From positions 1 through 29,597 of the forward strand of contig JBBRNO010000080.1 in the NCBI GenBank assembly GCA_038230275.1: a stretch of 29,597 nucleotides of DNA, written 5' to 3'. The notes beneath the pieces are model-generated. The model saw nothing but the letters and a program-made list of their open reading frames with translations. It searched no databases and was not told the origin of the DNA. Shown here piece after piece: positions 1 to 6,856 of the stretch (positions are counted from its first letter, which is position 1; every line of letters starts with the position of its first letter). The DNA is from JANXXV01 sp038230275 (GTDB lineage Bacteria > Acidobacteriota > Terriglobia > Bryobacterales > Bryobacteraceae). The position numbers and the translations under genes are program-made.

Positions 1-764
1 CCGTCCGGATCGAGATGCAACTGGCCTACAAACGGCTTCGTGTTCGGAATGTGCCCGATGGCGACGAAGAAGCCTTCCACTTCCTGATCCCAGATAGCGC
101 CCGTCTTCAGGTCGCGCAGGCGGACGCCGCTCACCAGATTCCGGGTCACGTCGTACACCTCTTCCACCACCGTGTTCGGCAGCCACTTGATTTTCGGATT
201 CGCGCGGGCTCGATCCAACATGATTTTCGAAGCTCGAAAGACTTCCGAGCGATGAATCAGCGTGACCTCCGATCCGAAGCGGGTGAGGAAATTCGCCTCT
301 TCCATAGCCGAGTCGCCGCCGCCAATGACGATGATCTTCTTATCGCGGTAGAAAAAGCCGTCGCAGGTGGCACAGGAACTTACGCCGTGGCCGATCAATT
401 TCTGCTCGGACGGCAAATTCAGCCAGCGCGCGGATGCACCGGAGGCGACAATGAGCGTGCGCGTTTCCATCCAATCGCCTTCAATGTTCAGCCGGAAGGG
501 CCGCTTGGAAAGATCGGCCTCGATCACCGAGCCGTGGACGTATTCAGCGCCGAAGTGTTCGGCCTGCTTACGCATGTTCTCCACCAGGTCCGGGCCGTTG
601 ATTCCTTCCGGAAAGCCTGGAAAATTCTCCACCATGGTGGTCATGGAGAGCTGCCCGCCCGGTTCGTGGCCGCCGATAACGATGGGCTTCAAGTTAGCCC
701 GCGCCGCATAAATTGCCGCAGTGCTGCCAGCGCAGCCGGAGCCGATGATCAGGACGTTTTGCAT
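1..764 (-). CDS. trxB: Thioredoxin reductase (partial, C-terminus outside window)
   Basis: Flavoprotein that uses NADPH to reduce thioredoxin in the cytoplasm. Reading leftward from the ATG at 764-762 gives 254 codons without a stop up to the window edge, so the gene is complete at its N-terminus only (the family is about 310 residues). Visible motifs are an N-terminal FAD-binding GSGCAGSTAA (residues 8-17, with Cys-Ala where most members have Pro-Ala), the redox-active CATC followed by DG (131-136), the NADPH-binding IGGGDSAMEEA (147-157), and the later FVAIGHIPNT that contacts FAD. A GGAAG about 13 bases upstream is a weak ribosome-binding site. It lies 85 bp downstream of feoB on the same strand and could be co-transcribed with it; no promoter is obvious in the gap. 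The family is certain; exact identity as TrxB rather than a TrxB-like paralogue is very likely. Confidence 0.93.
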   Translation of the reverse strand, partial: MQNVLIIGSGCAGSTAAIYAARANLKPIVIGGHEPGGQLSMTTMVENFPGFPEGINGPDLVENMRKQAEHFGAEYVHGSVIEADLSKRPFRLNIEGDWMETRTLIVASGASARWLNLPSEQKLIGHGVSSCATCDGFFYRDKKIIVIGGGDSAMEEANFLTRFGSEVTLIHRSEVFRASKIMLDRARANPKIKWLPNTVVEEVYDVTRNLVSGVRLRDLKTGAIWDQEVEGFFVAIGHIPNTKPFVGQLHLDPD

Positions 765-849
765 GATTGAAATGAACTTCCAGGGTATCACGCGAACCGG
801 GTTTTGCAGTGCGCCGGTTTGTGCTCGATTGTGTTCGGTATTGGCTGCT

Positions 850-2781
850 CTATCGAAAGAACGCGAGCATCTGGGATCCGCCGCCGGAGAACACGTGGTT
901 GGCGATGAAACCGCCCAGGTAGGCCAGGAAGGTCATGTAGGCGAATTGCGCCGCCGGCCAACCCCAGCCGCCTGTTTCCCGGCGCACCACGGCGACGGTG
1001 GACATGCATTGCATGGCAAAGGCGAAAAAGATCAGCAGTGCCACGGCGGCCCCGGGCGTGAGATCCTTTTGCAACGCCTGCTGCAATCCAACCGACTGGG
1101 TGTTGCTGTCCATGCCATAAAGCGTGCCCAGCGAACCCACAATCACTTCGCGCGCCGCAAGCGAGGTGATTAGACCTACTCCGATCTTCCAGTTGAAGCC
1201 CAGCGGTGCGATCAACGGCTCCACTGTTTTGCCGATGGCGCCGACGATACTATTCTCAATGGCGGGCGGCTTTCCATTTTCGAACGGCAAGGATCCCAGC
1301 GCCCACAAAACCACGGCAACCAGCAGGATGACGGTGCCTGCCCGATGCAGGAAGACCTTGGCGCGATCATAGAGCCGCAAGCCCAGGGAACGCAGCGTGG
1401 GCCAGCGGTAGGGCGGCATTTCCAGTAGAAATGGCGTTTGATCGCTCTTCAACACCGACGATTTCAGCAACCGGGCGGTGCCGAATGCGGCCAGGAAACC
1501 CAGCAGATAGAGGCCCAGCATGGTGGCGGCGCGCATGCCTAGAAAGCCGCCCAGCAGCGGGCGGTCCTGTATGAACGCGGCAATGAGCAGCGTGTACACC
1601 GGAAGCCGGGCCGAACACGTCATGAAAGGCGCAATCATGATGGTGGCGATGCGGTCCCGTTTGTTCTCGATGGTGCGCGTGGCCAGAATGGCAGGCACGG
1701 CGCAAGCGTATGCCGAAAGCAGCGGAATGAACGACTTCCCCTGCAATCCAACGCGCCGCATGGAGCGATCGGCAATAAGCGCCGCCCGCGCAAGGTATCC
1801 GGAATCCTCCAGCACGCCGATGAACAGAAACAACAGCAGGATCTGCGGCAGAAATACGATGACCGATCCAACGCCCTTCCAAATTCCGTCAATCAACAGC
1901 GAACGAAAGAGGGATTGGGGCAATGCCGCGGCGATCAGGGCGCCGGAATTAGTGACCAAATTCTGGACTCCGTCCATCAGCGGCTTCGCCCCGGTAAAAA
2001 TAGTTTGGAACACGGCGACGACCACCAACAGGAATACGATGGGACCGGCAATCGGATGCAGGAATACGGCGTCCAGGCGTCTGGTCCACGCCGAATGAGC
2101 CGGCGCCTGGTAGGACGATCCTTGTCCGGCCTGCATCGCCCACTGCCGGCATTTGGGTACGGTTTGCAGTATGGGAAATTGCAGCAGCGGTTCGGTGCGC
2201 CGGTGATCGGCGGCGGCGGTACCTTCCAGGAACTGGAAAATCTTCTCTACCCCTTCCCCGGTAGTCGCGCTGATCAGGGCCACCGGGGCACCCAATTGCG
2301 CCGCCAGTGCCGCAGGATCCACCTCGCCGCCGCGGCTGCGCAGATCGTCGGCCATGTTCAGAATCACTAGCGTCGGAAGGTTCAGGCTGAGAATGGGAAC
2401 TGCCAGGGTCAGATGGCGCGTCAGGCTGGTGGCGTCCAGAATCAGCAGCACCGCATGCGGCTTGCTGGTGCCGGGCATGGTGCCCATCAGAACATCATGG
2501 GTGACGCGTTCGTCCTCCGAGCTTGGGTTCAGACTATAAATGCCCGGCAAATCGATCAGAAACACGTCGCGCTGGGCGGAAACTTTGGCACGGCCGGTGT
2601 GCTGTTCCACGGTAACACCGGGGAAATTGGCCACTTTTTGGCGCAAGCCAGTCAGTCGGTTGAAAAGGGTAGTCTTTCCGGCATTCGGCGGACCCACCAG
2701 CGCCACCGTATGGCGAGAGTCCCCCTTTGACAGCGGAGGCGGAAAGGCACCACCCATCGAGCAACTGTGGCAATCGCTCAT
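850..2781 (-). CDS. feoB: Ferrous iron transport protein B (GTPase-permease)
   Basis: Inner-membrane Fe(II) importer of 643 residues, within the lower range of the family. An N-terminal cytoplasmic G domain carries G1 GPPNAGKTT (30-38), G2 Thr in GVTVE (near 57), G3 DLPG (77-80), G4 NMAD (142-145) and G5 SAT (171-173). A helical linker follows, then the polytopic membrane part with two Gate motifs: VFLPQILLLF...LEDSGYLARAA and, further on, the conserved Cys in SAYACAVPAI and in MTCSARLPVYTLL. The extreme N-terminus MSDCHSCS holds a CxxC that may bind metal; this is not universal. The start at 2781 lies 4 bases after the feoA stop codon, so translation is probably coupled to feoA. No independent Shine-Dalgarno is seen. 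Confidence 0.96.
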   Translation of the reverse strand: MSDCHSCSMGGAFPPPLSKGDSRHTVALVGPPNAGKTTLFNRLTGLRQKVANFPGVTVEQHTGRAKVSAQRDVFLIDLPGIYSLNPSSEDERVTHDVLMGTMPGTSKPHAVLLILDATSLTRHLTLAVPILSLNLPTLVILNMADDLRSRGGEVDPAALAAQLGAPVALISATTGEGVEKIFQFLEGTAAADHRRTEPLLQFPILQTVPKCRQWAMQAGQGSSYQAPAHSAWTRRLDAVFLHPIAGPIVFLLVVVAVFQTIFTGAKPLMDGVQNLVTNSGALIAAALPQSLFRSLLIDGIWKGVGSVIVFLPQILLLFLFIGVLEDSGYLARAALIADRSMRRVGLQGKSFIPLLSAYACAVPAILATRTIENKRDRIATIMIAPFMTCSARLPVYTLLIAAFIQDRPLLGGFLGMRAATMLGLYLLGFLAAFGTARLLKSSVLKSDQTPFLLEMPPYRWPTLRSLGLRLYDRAKVFLHRAGTVILLVAVVLWALGSLPFENGKPPAIENSIVGAIGKTVEPLIAPLGFNWKIGVGLITSLAAREVIVGSLGTLYGMDSNTQSVGLQQALQKDLTPGAAVALLIFFAFAMQCMSTVAVVRRETGGWGWPAAQFAYMTFLAYLGGFIANHVFSGGGSQMLAFFR

Positions 2782-2785
2782 ATTT

Positions 2786-3061
2786 CTACCGTTTCAAGAT
2801 AAGGTGTAACGCGGTTTCCCTGCGCAGAGCGATCTCCGTACCGTCCACCCTGAAGACTCTGGGATCGCCGCCTGGGGCACTCTTGGCGGCGGTCACCGAG
2901 GTCCCTGGAATGAATCCCAACTCCATCAACCGCTGGGAGACGGCCTCTGGAAGGTCGATTCGTTCGAGGATCCCCACGTCGCCTTCCTGCAACTCAGAGA
3001 GCATTCCCGGCACCGGCTTGGGACCGGAGCGAGCTTTCCCCTTCTTGAAACTCAGTTGCAT
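2786..3061 (-). CDS. feoA: Ferrous iron transport protein A (SH3-like FeoA)
   Basis: Small cytoplasmic accessory protein of the Feo system, thought to interact with FeoB. The 91-residue reading has the FeoA core: LSELQEGDVGILERI (21-35), then LPEAVSQRLMELGFIPGTSV (37-56) and a C-terminal VDGTEIALRRETA. It is the first gene of feoA-feoB. The start is uncertain: ATG at 3061 gives a 20-residue basic extension absent from most FeoA proteins, while the internal ATG at 3004 (Met20) gives the usual family N-terminus. The well-formed promoter at 3069-3097 would start transcription close to 3062. That means either a leaderless mRNA with the 3061 start or a leader of about 58 bases with the 3004 start. 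The antisense-free reading frame continues far upstream, but that part is only the shadow of the divergent gene. Confidence 0.9.
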   Translation of the reverse strand: MQLSFKKGKARSGPKPVPGMLSELQEGDVGILERIDLPEAVSQRLMELGFIPGTSVTAAKSAPGGDPRVFRVDGTEIALRRETALHLILKR

Positions 3062-3068
3062 CTTCTTA

Positions 3069-3097
3069 AGTATGAGCTGTGGAAATTTGTCTGTCAA
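3069..3097 (-). promoter_or_regulatory. Sigma-70-type promoter of feoAB
   Basis: On the minus strand a perfect -35 TTGACA (3097-3092) is followed after exactly 17 bases by the -10 CATACT (3074-3069; four of six consensus bases). Only 7 bases separate the -10 from the ATG at 3061. I saw no convincing Fur-type palindrome, although iron control of feoAB would be expected from other bacteria. Confidence 0.65.
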
Positions 3098-3229
3098 GGA
3101 CGCCTGGAAGCTCCAGGTAAGGTTCGGCGGAGCCTTTGCAGTTGGGGCGTAGAGCCCTCCAGTTGGCGACCTGTTGCACCTGGGAATTTCGGGAAATTGG
3201 GTTTGAGGGCGCATGCTAACATCTAATCG

Positions 3230-4171
3230 GTGTCCGAGCTCGCTCCGAAGGACGTTTACACGCGAGAGGAAGTTCTGCGCTTGCTGTCGATTTCCGAGCG
3301 TCAGCTCCGCGGGTGGGAGAAGCACGGCCTGATTCACCCGATGAGTGAATTCGCGTTTTCCGATCTGATTGGGTTGCGCACGCTTACCAAACTGCGCGAA
3401 GATCGCGTGCCCGCCGCCATGATCCGTCTGGCGCTGGCAGCACTGCGCAAGAAGATGCGCAACGTCGCCGACCCGTTGAAGGAACTGAAAGTGGTTTCCG
3501 ACGGGAAACGGATCCGGGTAGAGATTTCCGGTCAGCACATGGAACCCGTCTCCGGCCAGTTGCTGTTTAATTTCGATCGGACGGAGTTGAAGCGGCTGCT
3601 GTCGTTCCCGGCCAAGGCGAAGAGCGACCAGCGGCTGGAACGGCAGAACGCCGAGCGCTGGTTTCAGAAAGGATTGGAACTGGAGCAGGCGGGCGCGCCC
3701 ATCGAGCAGGCGATTGAGGCGTATGAGATGGCGGCCAAGCTGGATTCCACCTCCGCCGGAGCGCTGGTGAACCTGGGGACCATCCACTTTAATGCACGTT
3801 CGCTGGCGCAGGCGGAAACCTGCTACAAGTCCGCCCTGGCCATTGACCCGGACTACGCGCTGGCGCATTTCAACATCGCCAATCTGTTTGATGAGAAAGG
3901 CGACTATGCCCAAGCCACCAGCCATTACAGTAGTGCGGTGGCGCTGAATCCGCAGTATGCGGACGCGCACTACAATCTGGCGCTGCTGTACCAGGGGAGC
4001 GGACAGGTAATGGAGGCGGTGCGGCACTGGAAGCTATATCTTAAGTTAGACCCCTCCAGCGCCTGGGGGGCTATTGCGCGGCGTGAACTGACGAAGCTGC
4101 GGACCACCACCGTGTTGCAGGGCAGAAGCGGCGAAAATTTCGATTCAAATTTCATACGGCCGCACCGATAA
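3230..4171 (+). CDS. MerR-type HTH / tetratricopeptide repeat fusion protein
   Basis: A 313-residue protein that joins a DNA-binding module to protein-protein interaction repeats. Residues 9-75 (VYTREEVLRLLSISERQLRGWEKHG and onward) resemble a MerR/SoxR winged helix-turn-helix, including the helix that reads an AFSDLIGLRTL wing region. A linker of about 65 residues follows. From about 143 to 280 there are four TPR units, each with the A..NLG.. or AHFNIA.. pattern and ending in LDP/IDP/LNP. There is no coiled-coil dimerisation segment or effector domain of classical MerR proteins. The start is a GTG. A TAACAT -10-like element ends 7 bases before it and no Shine-Dalgarno is present, so the mRNA may be leaderless. 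It is divergent from feoA, but a role in iron control is only a guess from position. Confidence 0.85.
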   Translation: MSELAPKDVYTREEVLRLLSISERQLRGWEKHGLIHPMSEFAFSDLIGLRTLTKLREDRVPAAMIRLALAALRKKMRNVADPLKELKVVSDGKRIRVEISGQHMEPVSGQLLFNFDRTELKRLLSFPAKAKSDQRLERQNAERWFQKGLELEQAGAPIEQAIEAYEMAAKLDSTSAGALVNLGTIHFNARSLAQAETCYKSALAIDPDYALAHFNIANLFDEKGDYAQATSHYSSAVALNPQYADAHYNLALLYQGSGQVMEAVRHWKLYLKLDPSSAWGAIARRELTKLRTTTVLQGRSGENFDSNFIRPHR

Positions 4172-4206
4172 GATTCCCAGGCGATATTTCGCCGGAGGAA
4201 CCATTG

Positions 4207-4557
4207 GTGCTCTCAATCGATTTGAAAATCAAGACAGTTTGCATTGCGGTGGCCCTTGCGCCGGCTCTATTCGGTGAGTTGCGCATTACTACCGCGGAGG
4301 CGATAAAATCGGCGCTGAATAGACCCCCGCCGGAATATTCGGCGGTGGCCAGGCAGATGAAAGTTGTGGGAAAGGTGGAAGTGGAGGCCACGGTAGGCAC
4401 CGACGGGTCGGTGGAAACAGTGAAAGTGATCACCGGGAATCCGTTGCTGACCAATTCCGCGGTGAACGCAGTAAAGAGGTGGAAGTTTACGCCATTTATG
4501 CAGAACGGTGAGCCGTCGAAAGCGGTCGCGACGCTCACTTTCGATTTCAAACCGTAG
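4207..4557 (+). CDS. Small exported protein with TonB C-terminal domain
   Basis: A 116-residue protein consisting of an N-terminal hydrophobic segment (KTVCIAVALAPALFG, probable signal peptide) and a TonB C-terminal-like fold: PPPEYSAVARQMKVVGKVEVEATV, then DGSVETVKVITG, then AVNAVKRWKFTPF. In TonB this domain contacts outer-membrane receptors, but here the proline-rich periplasm-spanning arm is missing. It is therefore more likely a free periplasmic or envelope protein than a true energy transducer. The GTG at 4207 is chosen because GGAGGA (4194-4199) lies 7 bases upstream; the TTG at 4204 in the same frame would be only 4 bases away. It lies 35 bp after the HTH-TPR gene and 44 bp before the chemoreceptor gene, same strand. 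Confidence 0.8.
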   Translation: MLSIDLKIKTVCIAVALAPALFGELRITTAEAIKSALNRPPPEYSAVARQMKVVGKVEVEATVGTDGSVETVKVITGNPLLTNSAVNAVKRWKFTPFMQNGEPSKAVATLTFDFKP

Positions 4558-4601
4558 GTCGGGAGAAAGCTCATTCCAGAATCAGCGCAGGAGACGATAA
4601 C

Positions 4602-6101
4602 GTGAAGAAGAAAGTGACGATAGGGACCAAACTATTTGTCAGCTCGGGCGCTATGCTCGCGCTGGTTCTGGTGATGGGGTTGACCTCGCTAAAGGTCAGC
4701 AGCGGGCTTAGCAAAGAGTTGGACAATGCTGTCAACTCGATTGCCAGGAAGCAATTGTTGGCCGGGCAGATAAGTACCGCGGCGGCGGACATGAACGCGA
4801 TGGAACGCGGCATTGCCTTCAATACCGTTCTGCAGCAACCCGAAAAGGCGGCCGCATTCAAACAGCAGTTTCTTGCGGCTGAGGGCAGGGTAGAACAGTA
4901 TCTGGAGAGTTTCAAGTCGTTGATGAAGGACACGGAGAGCAAGACTGAACTGGATGCGGTGCAGAATGATTACGCCTCAATCAAGACCTCGCACCAGGGT
5001 TTTCTCCAAATGTTGGACAAGCAGCAAATGGACCAGGCGCTGGTGTCGTTTGATGAGACGCTCTTGCCTAAGCTGAAGGAAATGGGCGTATCGGCCAAGA
5101 AGCTGGTGGATGCCCAAGGCGAGCAACTGGCGGCCGTAGCGCAGGGTGCGGAATCGACCAAAGCCGGAAGCCGATGGATCACATTGATCCTGTTGACTCT
5201 TTCATCGGCGGTGGGCGTTGGGGTCATCCTGCTGGTGCGCTCCATCATCCATACTCTTCGCCGGCTGACGGGGCAGATGGAATCGTGTGCCGAGCAGGTC
5301 TCGGACGCCTCGGGCCAGATTTCGCAATCGAGCCAGTCGCTGGCGCAAGGAATGTCGCGCCAGGCCGGGTCGCTGCAAGAAACCTCCGCCTCCAGTCAGC
5401 AGATGAGCTCGATGACGCAACGGAATGCGGCCAATACGCACCAGGTTGCCAAGCTGATGGATACGGTGGATGGCCGCGTCGCGGAAGCGAACAAAACGTT
5501 GGACCAGATGGTTCTCAGCATGAAGGACATCAACGGGTCGAGCGTGAAAATCGCACGCATCATTAAGGTGATTGACGAGATTTCGTTTCAGACCAACATT
5601 CTTGCTCTCAACGCGGCGGTGGAAGCAGCACGCGCCGGAGAGGCGGGCATGGGCTTCGCGGTGGTTGCGGACGAAGTGCGAAATCTGGCTCAACGGTGCG
5701 CTCAGGCGGCCAGCGATACCGAATCGCTGATCGAGGAGTCGATCGGGACTTCGAACGAAGGCACGCAGAAGTTGAACCGCATGGCGGAAGCCATCAAGAG
5801 CATTACGCAAAGCACGGCGGAAGTGAAGCGGCTGGTGGGCGAGGTCAACTCCGGCAGCCAGGAACAGGCCAAGGGCATCGAGCACATCGCCAGTGCCATG
5901 ACGCAAATGGAGCAGGTGACACAGCAAGCCGCAGCCAACGCCGAAGAAAGCGCCTCCGCTAGCGAAAGTATGTATTCGCAGGCCGAAACGATGACCCTGG
6001 TGGTCCAGCAACTGGTGGAAATGATCGGCCTTTCCGATCGTGCCGGGGAAAGCCGCGAACTGGTCATGTCTCGAACTGGTCACAGTGTAATTGCCGCGTA
6101 A
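4602..6101 (+). CDS. Methyl-accepting chemotaxis protein
   Basis: Transmembrane chemoreceptor of 499 residues that would signal to CheA/CheW. Transmembrane helix 1 spans about residues 11-30. A periplasmic segment of about 160 residues follows, rich in helix-forming residues and compatible with a four-helix-bundle sensor. Transmembrane helix 2 covers about 192-213. The cytoplasmic signalling hairpin is unmistakable: IDEISFQTNILALNAAVEAA (324-343) through GFAVVADEVRNLAQR (351-365). A Gln/Glu/Ser-rich helix at 256-275 could be a methylation site. A recognisable HAMP domain is absent between helix 2 and the signalling helices, and the C-terminus lacks the NWETF-type tether. GTG start with AGGAGA 7 bases upstream. 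No other chemotaxis genes are in the window. Confidence 0.95.
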   Translation: MKKKVTIGTKLFVSSGAMLALVLVMGLTSLKVSSGLSKELDNAVNSIARKQLLAGQISTAAADMNAMERGIAFNTVLQQPEKAAAFKQQFLAAEGRVEQYLESFKSLMKDTESKTELDAVQNDYASIKTSHQGFLQMLDKQQMDQALVSFDETLLPKLKEMGVSAKKLVDAQGEQLAAVAQGAESTKAGSRWITLILLTLSSAVGVGVILLVRSIIHTLRRLTGQMESCAEQVSDASGQISQSSQSLAQGMSRQAGSLQETSASSQQMSSMTQRNAANTHQVAKLMDTVDGRVAEANKTLDQMVLSMKDINGSSVKIARIIKVIDEISFQTNILALNAAVEAARAGEAGMGFAVVADEVRNLAQRCAQAASDTESLIEESIGTSNEGTQKLNRMAEAIKSITQSTAEVKRLVGEVNSGSQEQAKGIEHIASAMTQMEQVTQQAAANAEESASASESMYSQAETMTLVVQQLVEMIGLSDRAGESRELVMSRTGHSVIAA

Positions 6102-6102
6102 T

Positions 6103-6111
6103 TGCTATAAT
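6103..6111 (+). promoter_or_regulatory. Extended -10 promoter for the RraA-like gene
   Basis: TGCTATAAT immediately after the chemoreceptor stop codon fits the extended -10 consensus TGnTATAAT. No good -35 is visible at 16-18 bases, as is common for extended -10 promoters. Transcription would start near 6118, leaving a leader of about 10 bases before the ATG at 6128. Confidence 0.5.
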
Positions 6112-6127
6112 TGCGCCGGAAACGTTT

Positions 6128-6856
6128 ATGAAACTCCGGCGCGCTATTCTCACCTCCGCAATCGTTGTCGCACTCACGTTCACCTGCTGGTTGTTCGCGC
6201 AACCGGCGGGTGATCCCCTTCTGGAAGGCTTCAAACTGGTGGAGGTTGCTTCTGTTGCCGACGCCATGGAGCAGCTCTACGGTCAGCGTTCGCACATGTC
6301 TCACCAAATGCGCCCGCTGTTCACCACCAAGTTCGCCGGTCCCGCGGTTACCGTTTTGCTCAAGAAAGAAGAACATAAGGACGGTTCGAAGGCGTCGCAA
6401 GGAATGCTGGACGCCATTGATGCCGCCCCGGCCGGCTCGGTCTATGTGATGGTGCTGGAAGACGGCTCCGACATCGCGGGCATTGGCGGCCTGATGGCCA
6501 CCGCGATGAAGGTCCGCGGTTTCGCCGGCGCGATCATCGACGCCTCCGTTCGCGACACTCCGCAGATCAGAAAGCTGCAGTTTCCGGTCTTCAGCATTGG
6601 CGTGGCCCCGTCCACCTCAGTCAATCACTATCGCTTTGCCGGGGTAAACATTCCCGTCACTTGCGCCGGCGTACGGGTGGCTGCCAGCGATATTATCGTG
6701 GCCGATGAAGATGGCGTCGCGGTGGTGCCCCGGGCGAAGGCGGCGGAGGTGCTGAAGCGCGCGCAGCAGTTGGACGATACCGAGCACCAGATGCTTCCCT
6801 TCATCGAGAAGTTCAAATCGATCAGGGAAGCAGTAGCCAAATTCGGCCGCATTTAG
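6128..6856 (+). CDS. RraA-family protein with signal peptide
   Basis: A 242-residue member of the RraA / 4-hydroxy-4-methyl-2-oxoglutarate aldolase family. The family signature is present: GGLMATAMKVRGFAGAIIDA (120-139) and VRDTPQIR (141-148), with the Arg-Asp pair that in the aldolases binds substrate and metal. SVADAMEQL (42-50) matches the usual start of the domain. What is odd is the N-terminus: MKLRRAILTSAIVVALTFTCWLFAQ is a textbook export signal, with cleavage likely after the Ala-Gln, so the protein should act in the periplasm. RraA regulators of RNase E and the known aldolases are cytoplasmic. Function is therefore unknown; a periplasmic lyase or aldolase is a guess. It converges on the DUF1800 gene, and the two stop codons overlap by 4 bp. 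Confidence 0.85.
   Translation: MKLRRAILTSAIVVALTFTCWLFAQPAGDPLLEGFKLVEVASVADAMEQLYGQRSHMSHQMRPLFTTKFAGPAVTVLLKKEEHKDGSKASQGMLDAIDAAPAGSVYVMVLEDGSDIAGIGGLMATAMKVRGFAGAIIDASVRDTPQIRKLQFPVFSIGVAPSTSVNHYRFAGVNIPVTCAGVRVAASDIIVADEDGVAVVPRAKAAEVLKRAQQLDDTEHQMLPFIEKFKSIREAVAKFGRI

Noticed and set aside
15..770. Open frame on the plus strand opposite the thioredoxin reductase gene
   Set aside because: Its product has no family character, while the minus strand reads a clear TrxB with CATC and GGGDSA motifs.
3062..4027. Long upstream extension of the feoA frame
   Set aside because: It lies antisense to the HTH-TPR gene, has no recognisable domain, and a good promoter sits between it and feoA.
5202..6083. 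A 293-codon frame opposite the chemoreceptor gene
   Set aside because: His/Arg/Leu-rich composition typical of a shadow of helical coding sequence; no motif.
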